12,076 nucleotides of DNA, taken from CAZPQV01 sp964588705. GTDB taxonomy: Bacteria > Bacteroidota > Bacteroidia > Flavobacteriales > Weeksellaceae. The stretch is taken from NCBI GenBank assembly GCA_964588705.1, contig CAZPQV010000061.1:1-12076 (forward strand), in the 5' to 3' direction. Below the pieces are notes generated by a model. It did not search any database. It was not told where the DNA came from and worked only from the letters and a program-made list of their open reading frames with translations. Shown here piece after piece: positions 7,789 through 12,076 of the stretch. The position numbers were made by a program, and so were the translations under genes. Positions within the stretch are counted from its first letter, which is position 1. Every line of letters starts with the position of its first letter.

Positions 7789-7803
7789 TATTTTGGAAGC
7801 GTT
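7770..7803 (-). terminator. Intrinsic terminator of the small lipoprotein gene
   Basis: AACGCTTCC (7776-7784) pairs with GGAAGCGTT (7795-7803) around a 10-nt loop. A T-rich tail (TTTTATTATT) follows on the minus strand. It lies just over 30 nt after the stop codon of the upstream lipoprotein gene. Confidence 0.85.
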
Positions 7804-7836
7804 ATTGTGGGTTTTAATAATATTTTAACGTTATTC

Positions 7837-8328
7837 TTAGCAGCCGCATTCGCCGTAAAATTCAGATTCTATTTTCTTGCCGTCTTTAGTTTCAACAGTG
7901 ATTGTTCCTTCGTAAAGAGCAGTTTCAATTTCGCCTTTTTCTACTTTTATGCCTTTTACGGTAATTTTATAATCGTCGCTTTCTGCTTTTATGTTGAGGT
8001 CTTTTTCCGGAAGGACTTCATTTTCTTTAAGGTATTCAGCTTTTATTTGTTCACCGTTTATTTTGATGAAGGCACTTTTCTGAAAATCGTCTACATAAAT
8101 ATAATTCTGCTTTACAAATTCACTTCTGTTTTCGGCAAAATAGCACGAGCAGCCTTCGACTTCTTGCGGAAAGCCAAAAGTTTCCAGGGTTAGCTTTACT
8201 GAATCGTTTTTTGCAGATTGCATTTTTGATGTTTGCTGAACTTCAGCAGGTTTATCATTGGTAATATTATTATCCTTTTTACAGGAAATTATCAGTATTG
8301 CAACGAATACTAAAAGCAGTTTATTCAT
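7837..8328 (-). CDS. Hypothetical lipoprotein with two CxC pairs
   Basis: A 163-residue predicted lipoprotein. MNKLLLVFVAILIISC gives a type II signal peptide with the lipidated Cys at 16, followed by KKDN. The usual acidic surface-export signal after the Cys is not obvious, so a periplasm-facing location is the better guess. I do not recognise the family. The mature part has a CSC pair at 60-62 (EVEGCSCYFAENRSEF) and ends in another, CGC at 161-163. Between them are segments that look beta-rich (KSAFIKINGEQIKAEYL, YKITVKGIKVEKGEIETA, GTITVETKDGKKIESEF). The two pairs could form disulfides or a metal site; this is inference. It is divergent from recR. Confidence 0.82.
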   Translation of the reverse strand: MNKLLLVFVAILIISCKKDNNITNDKPAEVQQTSKMQSAKNDSVKLTLETFGFPQEVEGCSCYFAENRSEFVKQNYIYVDDFQKSAFIKINGEQIKAEYLKENEVLPEKDLNIKAESDDYKITVKGIKVEKGEIETALYEGTITVETKDGKKIESEFYGECGC

Positions 8329-8343
8329 TTATTTCTGTTTGCT

Positions 8344-8351
8344 CAAATATA
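8344..8351 (-). promoter_or_regulatory. Candidate -7 element of the lipoprotein gene
   Basis: TATATTTG on the minus strand matches TAnnTTTG and lies 15 nt before the ATG. The only TTTG nearby is 13 nt upstream, which is too close, so only the -7 box supports this. Confidence 0.4.
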
Positions 8352-8385
8352 GCAATTTCACTATCAAATTAATCTTGCTTTCAAC

Positions 8386-8416
8386 TTTGAACATTGTTTT
8401 TATTAAATTAAATTTG
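8386..8416 (+). promoter_or_regulatory. Flavobacterial promoter for recR, possibly giving a leaderless mRNA
   Basis: TTTG (8386-8389), a 19-nt spacer and TAAATTTG (8409-8416) match the consensus exactly. The -7 box ends only 4 nt before the recR ATG, so transcription would begin at or next to the start codon. Confidence 0.65.
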
Positions 8417-8420
8417 TTGA

Positions 8421-9032
8421 ATGGATTATCCGAGTAAAGTTTTAGCCAAAGCAGTAGAAGAAATTTCCGGATTGCCGGGAATTGGTAAAAAATCGGCTTT
8501 GCGATTGGCGCTACATCTTCTGAGGCAGCCCGAAAGTCAGGCAGTGGCATTGGGAGAATCGTTAAAAAAGTTGGTTACTGATATTAAATACTGTAAAGAA
8601 TGCCATAATTTTTCTGATTTTGATGTTTGTGAAATCTGCAGCAGTCATAAAAGAAATCCTGAATTGCTGTGTGTGGTAGAAGATGTTCGCGACGTATTGG
8701 CAATAGAAAACACCGGAAAATTTGTTGGTAAATATTTGGTTCTTGGAGGTAAAATTTCGCCGATGGAAGGTGTAGGTCCGAATCAACTGAATATTTCCGG
8801 AATTGAAACAAAGCTGAATTCCGGAGAAGTGAAAGAACTGATTTTTGCATTAAGCGCCACGATGGAAGGCGATACGACCGCTTATTATATCTATAAGAAA
8901 TTTAAAAATCAGGATATCCGTTTTTCATCCATAGCCAGAGGAATTTCCGTAGGTGATGAGTTGGAATATGCGGACGAGATTTCTTTGGGAAGATCAATTC
9001 AGAACAGGGTGCCCTATAATGAAAGGGATTGA
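8421..9032 (+). CDS. recR: Recombination mediator protein RecR
   Basis: A 203-residue DNA repair protein of normal family length that acts with RecO (and RecF) to load RecA onto SSB-coated DNA. The helix-hairpin-helix region is at the N terminus (GLPGIGKKSALRLALHLL, 17-34). The zinc finger uses Cys58, Cys61, Cys70 and Cys73 (C-x2-C-x8-C-x2-C). The Toprim domain starts at LLCVVEDVRDV and continues through the GGKISPMEGVGP segment (109-120). The C-terminal ARGISVGDELEYADEISLGRSI matches the Walker-B-like end of RecR. The start is fixed by spacing to the helix-hairpin-helix motif. It is probably co-transcribed with the glycosyltransferase gene 2 nt downstream. Confidence 0.97.
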   Translation: MDYPSKVLAKAVEEISGLPGIGKKSALRLALHLLRQPESQAVALGESLKKLVTDIKYCKECHNFSDFDVCEICSSHKRNPELLCVVEDVRDVLAIENTGKFVGKYLVLGGKISPMEGVGPNQLNISGIETKLNSGEVKELIFALSATMEGDTTAYYIYKKFKNQDIRFSSIARGISVGDELEYADEISLGRSIQNRVPYNERD

Positions 9033-9034
9033 TT

Positions 9035-9871
9035 ATGAAGCTTTCAATCATCATCGTAAATTACAATATCACACAATTATTGAGAAATTGTCTTTCATCA
9101 ATAAATCGCTTTGTAAAAGATGTTGATTATGAAGTGATTGTCATTGATAATCATTCTCCGGACACTTCTTGGCGCAATCTTATTTCCGAATTTCCACAAT
9201 ATAGATTTCTCTCTTCGAACAAAAACGAAGGTTTTGCTAAAGCTAATAATAAGGCCATTCGCGAAGCAAAGGGAGAATTTATTTTGCTCTTAAATCCCGA
9301 TACTGAAATCGGAGGACACTATTTAAAAGAGATTATTGAATTTGCCGATTCTCAATCTAATTTCGGTTGTTTAGGTGTGCGAATGCATGATGCAAATGGC
9401 GATTTTTTACCGGAAAGTAAACGATCAGTTCCTGATATGTTTAATTCATTTGAAAAGTTGTTTACAAATTTCAGTAAAAACAATTCAAAATCCTATTACA
9501 GAAATGATGTTGGTGAATTTGATATTGCTGAAGTCGAAGTCATTACCGGTGCTTTTTTTCTGTGTAGAAAAGGAGTGTACGAAAAGGTTGGAGGTTTGGA
9601 TGAGCGCTACTTTATGTACGGTGAAGACATCGATTTATGCTATACCTTGCTTAGTAATGGGTATAGAAACTGGTATTACGGAAAAGCATCAATTCTTCAT
9701 CATAAGGGAGAAAGTACGGTGAAGGATGGAGTTTACTTAGAACGTTTTTATGGTTCGATGAAGATTTTTATTGATAAATATTATAAAAAGAAACATCCTT
9801 TAAAGCATTTGATACTATCAATCGGTTTAAGGCTAAAGCATCAGTTAGAAATGTTTAAACTAAAAAAATAA
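9035..9871 (+). CDS. Glycosyltransferase family 2 protein, WbbL/rhamnosyltransferase-like
   Basis: A 278-residue GT-A fold transferase. The ATG at 9035 is preferred because MKLSIIIVNYN is the standard GT2 opening; a TTG at 9029 would overlap the recR stop. Visible motifs in order: VIDNHSPD (36-43) in the nucleotide-binding strand, SNKNEGFAKANN (61-72), LLLNPDTEI (84-92) as the DxD-equivalent metal/nucleotide-sugar site, TGAFFLCRK (171-179), FMYGEDIDLCYTL (193-205) with the likely catalytic Asp, and HHKGEST (222-228). These fit the rhamnosyl/WbbL-like subgroup, which adds sugars to polysaccharide chains at the cytoplasmic face. Donor and acceptor are unknown. The C terminus is basic and has no transmembrane helix. 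No other polysaccharide genes are adjacent; it simply follows recR by 2 nt, suggesting translational coupling. Confidence 0.92.
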   Translation: MKLSIIIVNYNITQLLRNCLSSINRFVKDVDYEVIVIDNHSPDTSWRNLISEFPQYRFLSSNKNEGFAKANNKAIREAKGEFILLLNPDTEIGGHYLKEIIEFADSQSNFGCLGVRMHDANGDFLPESKRSVPDMFNSFEKLFTNFSKNNSKSYYRNDVGEFDIAEVEVITGAFFLCRKGVYEKVGGLDERYFMYGEDIDLCYTLLSNGYRNWYYGKASILHHKGESTVKDGVYLERFYGSMKIFIDKYYKKKHPLKHLILSIGLRLKHQLEMFKLKK

Positions 9872-9900
9872 CGGCTCAGATTTCTGAGCCGTTGTATTTT
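9870..9900. terminator. Bidirectional terminator between the glycosyltransferase gene and secG
   Basis: AACGGCTCAGA (9870-9880) is fully complementary to TCTGAGCCGTT (9883-9893). On the minus strand the stem is followed by TATTTTTTTAG, a good T tail for secG. On the plus strand the tail is GTATTTTG. The hairpin begins inside the glycosyltransferase stop codon. Confidence 0.88.
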
Positions 9901-9916
9901 GTATAAAGCTTATTTC

Positions 9917-10276
9917 TTAGTTTGCTGCAGGAGCCGGAGTTTGCTGTGCCGGTGCTGTAGTTGTTGCAGCAGGTGCGCTTTGTTGCGCAGGAGCCTGTTG
10001 AGTTGGTGTTGCTTTTGCAGGAGCCTGAACTTTTTTCATTGGTTTTGCAGTAAGAACTACACTCAAAATAATAAGAATAACAACCACAATTCCTAATGTC
10101 CAGGTTGCTTTCTCCATAAAGTCATTGGTTCTTTGTACGCCAAACTGAGCTGCTCCGGAACCTCCAAATGTTCCTGAAAGACCGCCACCTTTTGGGTTTT
10201 GCGCCATAATGATTATGATCAGCAATACGCATGCAATCATAATAAGAACCATAAACAGTGTAAATATTGTGCTCAT
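9917..10276 (-). CDS. secG: Preprotein translocase subunit SecG
   Basis: A 119-residue membrane protein of the SecYEG channel, which exports unfolded proteins. Two transmembrane helices are clear (about 3-24 and 58-77). The conserved cytoplasmic loop QNPKGGGLSGTFGGSGAAQF lies between them at 26-45. After the second helix comes a low-complexity tail (about 84-119) built of Pro, Ala, Gln and Thr, ending PAPAAN. Core SecG proteins are about 75-80 residues, so the tail is an extension; Ala/Pro-rich SecG tails are, as I recall, seen in related flavobacteria. It has a near-perfect promoter of its own and a strong terminator, and is not grouped with other sec genes here. Confidence 0.95.
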   Translation of the reverse strand: MSTIFTLFMVLIMIACVLLIIIIMAQNPKGGGLSGTFGGSGAAQFGVQRTNDFMEKATWTLGIVVVILIILSVVLTAKPMKKVQAPAKATPTQQAPAQQSAPAATTTAPAQQTPAPAAN

Positions 10277-10299
10277 TGTTTTCTTAAAAATTTAGGTTG

Positions 10300-10330
10300 C
10301 AAATATATTGATTTTTTGCAGAACGACAAA
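10300..10330 (-). promoter_or_regulatory. Flavobacterial promoter for secG
   Basis: On the minus strand TTTG (complement of 10327-10330), a 19-nt spacer and TATATTTG (complement of 10300-10307) match the consensus exactly. The -7 box is 23 nt before the ATG. It starts just past the stop codon of the upstream lipoprotein gene. Confidence 0.7.
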
Positions 10331-10346
10331 AACTTACGCTCAAATA

Positions 10347-10805
10347 TTAGCCTTTTGGTAATGGTGCTCCAACAGGGATTTCGCAAAGATGTCCCGGTTG
10401 TCCGTGTGGAGGATTCATTCCCGGTGCAGTTACCATATTTTGTTGAGGTTGTGGTGCTTGCGGCATGTTGTTTTGTGGTATTAAACTTGGTGCAGGGCCC
10501 TGAGTCTGAACTGGTGCAGGTGTGTTTAACGGTGCTCCAACAGGTATTTCGCAACGGTGTCCTGGCTGTCCGTGAGGAGGGTTCATTCCTGTTGCAGTAG
10601 CCTGAACAGGCTGTGGAGCGGCAGTTAAAACCTGCGGCTGTGCTTCTGAAGCAGCAACCGTTTGTGTTGTATCTGTATTAATTAAAGTACTGTCAACAAC
10701 TTCTGATTTTACTTCTTCTGCGGAAGATTCGATGGTGGAGTTTTCTTTTTTACAGGATATTAAAGCAACTGAAAATATTAGTAATGAGATTGAAATTTTC
10801 TTCAT
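10347..10805 (-). CDS. Hypothetical lipoprotein with a duplicated NPPHGQPGHxCEIPVGAP motif
   Basis: A 152-residue predicted lipoprotein when started at the ATG at 10803-10805; another ATG is immediately upstream at 10808. A TTG-initiated reading from 10859 would put 18 residues before the signal sequence and is unlikely. MKKISISLLIFSVALISC is a type II signal peptide with the lipid Cys at 18. An acidic/Ser/Thr linker follows (19-50), then Pro/Gln/Ala-rich spacers. These hold two copies of a 21-residue block at 73-93 and 129-149, reading GMNPPHGQPGH, then Arg or Leu, then CEIPVGAPL. Each copy has His-x4-His-x-Cys, suggesting metal or haem binding, but that is inference. I recall similar blocks in other Bacteroidota proteins without a known function. 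It has a plausible promoter; no terminator is seen before secG, so read-through is possible. Confidence 0.83.
   Translation of the reverse strand: MKKISISLLIFSVALISCKKENSTIESSAEEVKSEVVDSTLINTDTTQTVAASEAQPQVLTAAPQPVQATATGMNPPHGQPGHRCEIPVGAPLNTPAPVQTQGPAPSLIPQNNMPQAPQPQQNMVTAPGMNPPHGQPGHLCEIPVGAPLPKG
10363..10434 (-). repeat. Repeat copy 2 (72 bp) of the lipoprotein motif
   Basis: The DNA encodes the C-terminal His/Cys block and aligns without gaps to 10531-10602, most differences being single bases. The copies lie 168 bp apart, a multiple of three, consistent with in-frame duplication. Confidence 0.85.
10531..10602 (-). repeat. Repeat copy 1 (72 bp) of the lipoprotein motif
   Basis: This encodes the first His/Cys block and is the partner of 10363-10434. 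The protein blocks differ within the 21-residue core only at Arg/Leu before the Cys, while the DNA differs at several bases, suggesting an old duplication kept by selection on the protein. Confidence 0.85.
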
Positions 10806-10826
10806 CATTTTAAAAGGTATTTCCCG

Positions 10827-10860
10827 CAAAAATACTGAAAATATTAAAGTGATTATCAAA
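10827..10860 (-). promoter_or_regulatory. Candidate flavobacterial promoter for the duplicated-motif lipoprotein gene
   Basis: On the minus strand TTTG (complement of 10857-10860), a 22-nt spacer and TATTTTTG (complement of 10827-10834) match the consensus with a slightly long spacer. The -33 box overlaps the stop codon of the preceding small gene. Confidence 0.5.
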
Positions 10861-11110
10861 TTTTCACAACATCAAAATTAAAGCCCGACGAGAAATTGAA
10901 TTGAAAATTAGAATTCAGGCGGTATTTCATTTTTTTGGCAAGTTCGCACAGGTAGCATTCATCAAAAGAAGAACCTTCTTTAGTTGGAAACGAATTTTCA
11001 TTATTCAACTTTAGGCCTTTGTCATCAAAACGTAAGGATTCAATCCCATTTTTGAAGTATAAATCTTCAAGGAATTTTAAATCTTCAAGAGAAAGTATAT
11101 TTTCAGACAT
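10856..11110 (-). CDS. Hypothetical 83-residue protein
   Basis: A small soluble protein of unknown family. The start at 11108-11110 gives MSENILSLEDLKFLEDLYFKNGIES, an amphipathic helical opening; an upstream ATG at 11191 would add a Lys/Cys-rich stretch that looks like untranslated DNA. The middle is polar (FDDKGLKLNNENSF). A CYLC pair (Cys-x2-Cys, 53-56) sits in FDECYLCELAKKMKYRL, followed by Phe/Asn-rich FNFSSGFNFDVVKI to the end. There is no signal peptide and no membrane helix. It is about 50 nt upstream of the lipoprotein gene on the same strand, so the two could share a transcript. A single Cys pair is too little to call a zinc site. Coding status rests on the ORF, its start context and its codon pattern. 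Confidence 0.6.
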   Translation of the reverse strand: MSENILSLEDLKFLEDLYFKNGIESLRFDDKGLKLNNENSFPTKEGSSFDECYLCELAKKMKYRLNSNFQFNFSSGFNFDVVKI

Positions 11111-11445
11111 AATGCTTTTGCTGTTGGTTAGTTCATTACAAAAATTACAACAATTATGCCTTTTTGTCTGCTTGTTAGGAATTTTTTTCAAATTGTTTTA
11201 ACAGAAGATTTTTTTAATAATTGAAAGTTTATAAATTCTAGGTTTTATTAAACAGTATTTTGCAAGTTTATAGCAAAGTTTTATTAATAAAGGATTTCTA
11301 AATTACTACAAAATCAAACAATTGTTTAGTGCCAAAAACAAGAATGTTAAAATAATATTAAACATTTGTTTTAATTTGATGTATAACTATAAATGATGTA
11401 AAGTAGAGAGATTATAAAAATTGTTTAATTAAAAAATAATAAAAA
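11111..11445. other. AT-rich divergent intergenic region, 335 bp
   Basis: No credible gene or RNA was recognised. It holds two copies of a short repeat pair: AAGTTTATA at 11225-11233 and 11264-11272, each followed by GTTTTATTAA at 11242-11251 and 11278-11287. There is also a perfect 12-bp palindrome, AAACAATTGTTT (11316-11327). It must contain promoters for the divergent small gene and for the dehydrogenase; the palindrome could be a regulator site for the latter, but nothing here proves it. Confidence 0.6.
11365..11395 (+). promoter_or_regulatory. Weak candidate promoter for the alcohol dehydrogenase
   Basis: TTTG (11365-11368) is followed after exactly 19 nt by TATAAATG (11388-11395). The second box matches TAnnTTTG only at TA and the final TG, so this is tentative. 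It would give a leader of about 45 nt. Confidence 0.3.
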
Positions 11446-12076
11446 ATGAAAGGTTGGAAATTTACAAAAACACATGTTCCAATTGAACTGATAGAAAAAC
11501 CGGATCCTGTTGCGGCTCCCGGAGAAGTGGTCATTGATATCAAAGCGTCAGGATTGTGCCATTCTGATGTTGGGGCTTTAGAAGATGAAGGATGAATGCA
11601 TATTATTACCGCAGCTCCACTGATTTTTGGTCACGAATGTGTCGGCGTCATTTCTGAAGTAGGAGAAGGTGTTACCGATTACAAAATTGGCGACCGTGTT
11701 GGAGTAGCGCCAATACATCCGGTAACCGGAGAAGCGATTGGATATGCTAGAGATGGTGGTTACGCTACAAAACTTGCGGTTCCTGCCGTGCAGTTAGTTC
11801 CAATGCCGGATGAAGTTACTTTTGCACAAGGTGCTGCTGCAACCGATGCGGGAATGACGTCCTACCACGCGATTTTCCCTACAGGCGGTGCAAAAGCAGG
11901 AATGAAAATCGGAATTGTCGGTATCGGTGGTCTTGGTCAGTTTGGTGCCAGAGCTGCGATTGCTGAAGGTGCAGAGGTTTATGCTGTTGATTTAAGTGCT
12001 GATGCCAGAGATCTCGCAAAGAAAAAAGGCTGTAAAGGCGTTTACGAAAATGTGATGGATCTTGAACCAATTGGAT
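11446..12076 (+). pseudogene. Zinc-type alcohol dehydrogenase (MDR family), interrupted by in-frame TGA, 3' end outside window
   Basis: The frame from the ATG at 11446 encodes a GroES-like then Rossmann-type NAD(P)-dependent alcohol dehydrogenase. Codon 50 (11593-11595) is TGA; after it the same frame stays open for 160 codons to the window edge. Motifs on both sides belong to one protein: ASGLCHSDVG with zinc ligand Cys38, FGHECVGVISEVGEGV with His63 and Glu64, then GDRVGV (82-87). Further on are TDAGMTSYHA (133-142), VGIGGLGQFGA (158-168) and Asp182 after the second strand, favouring NAD. Homologues as I recall them read EGW or PGW at the interrupted place, so TGG to TGA (Trp50 to stop) is the simplest reading. 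The Cys-rich structural-zinc loop is absent. The next codon is ATG, so re-initiation could yield a protein lacking Cys38. A sequencing error would restore a normal gene. Family length is about 340-350, so roughly 60% is visible. Confidence 0.8.

Noticed and set aside
7729..8193. 154-codon plus-strand ORF rich in Phe
   Set aside because: It is the antisense of the lipoprotein gene, a terminator and the start of pepD; its composition is an artefact of AT-rich coding DNA.
9899..10096. Cys/Ser/Arg-rich plus-strand ORF
   Set aside because: It is the complement of the Ala/Pro/Gln tail of secG; GCN, CCN and CAG codons read backwards give Cys, Arg and Leu.
10298..10320. TGCAAA/TTTGCA inverted repeat as a lipoprotein terminator
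   Set aside because: The stem is short and A/T-rich with no T tail in the right direction, and it coincides with the strong secG promoter.
10199..10600. 133-codon plus-strand ORF across secG and the lipoprotein gene
   Set aside because: It spans the secG promoter and two minus-strand genes and shows no recognisable protein features.
10363..10602. Possible CRISPR-like direct repeats
   Set aside because: There are only two 72-bp copies, in frame within a protein-coding gene and encoding the same peptide motif.
11111..11191. Longer version of the 83-residue protein with a Cys-rich N terminus
   Set aside because: The extra sequence is Lys/Asn/Cys-rich and reads like AT-rich intergenic DNA; the internal ATG gives a more natural N terminus.
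11593..11595. TGA as a selenocysteine codon in the dehydrogenase
   Set aside because: Relatives have Trp here rather than Cys or Sec, the site is not catalytic, and no clear SECIS-like hairpin follows.

Overview
The window looks like chromosomal housekeeping DNA from a member of the Bacteroidota, most likely a Chryseobacterium-like flavobacterium. The grounds are AT-rich non-coding DNA, repeated promoter elements of the TTTG-N19-22-TAnnTTTG type instead of -35/-10 boxes, little or no Shine-Dalgarno sequence before most starts, and several protein families typical of that phylum (DUF5916, DUF3108, DUF2200, small Lys-Lys lipoproteins). The genus is an inference from protein character; no database was searched.

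Layout: (1) 1-960: the C-terminal part of pheS, a strong terminator, then a 193-bp non-coding element with terminal inverted repeats and a TTA duplication, read here as a MITE or internally deleted IS. (2) 960-4254, minus strand: a DUF5916/CBM9-like outer-membrane barrel protein and a DUF3108 exported protein, separated by a terminator. (3) 4412-5821, plus strand: a two-gene redox unit of ferredoxin-NADP reductase and [2Fe-2S] ferredoxin. (4) 5853-8328, minus strand: DUF2200 protein, cytosol non-specific dipeptidase pepD, and a small cysteine-rich lipoprotein, each with its own terminator and/or promoter. (5) 8421-9871, plus strand: recR followed 2 nt later by a family 2 glycosyltransferase. 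(6) 9917-11110, minus strand: secG, a lipoprotein with two copies of a His/Cys motif, and an 83-residue unknown. (7) 11111-11445: an AT-rich spacer with repeats. (8) 11446-end, plus strand: a zinc-type alcohol dehydrogenase interrupted by an in-frame TGA at codon 50, running off the window.

How the genes work together: the clearest functional partnership is reductase plus ferredoxin (NADPH to FAD to [2Fe-2S] electron transfer). Most other genes are separate short units, with hairpin terminators between converging or tandem genes and promoters packed into the same gaps. No CRISPR array, tRNA, rRNA, phage or defence system was seen. The features most worth a second look are the TGA in the dehydrogenase, the MITE-like element, the duplicated His/Cys lipoprotein motif and the promoters embedded in terminators.
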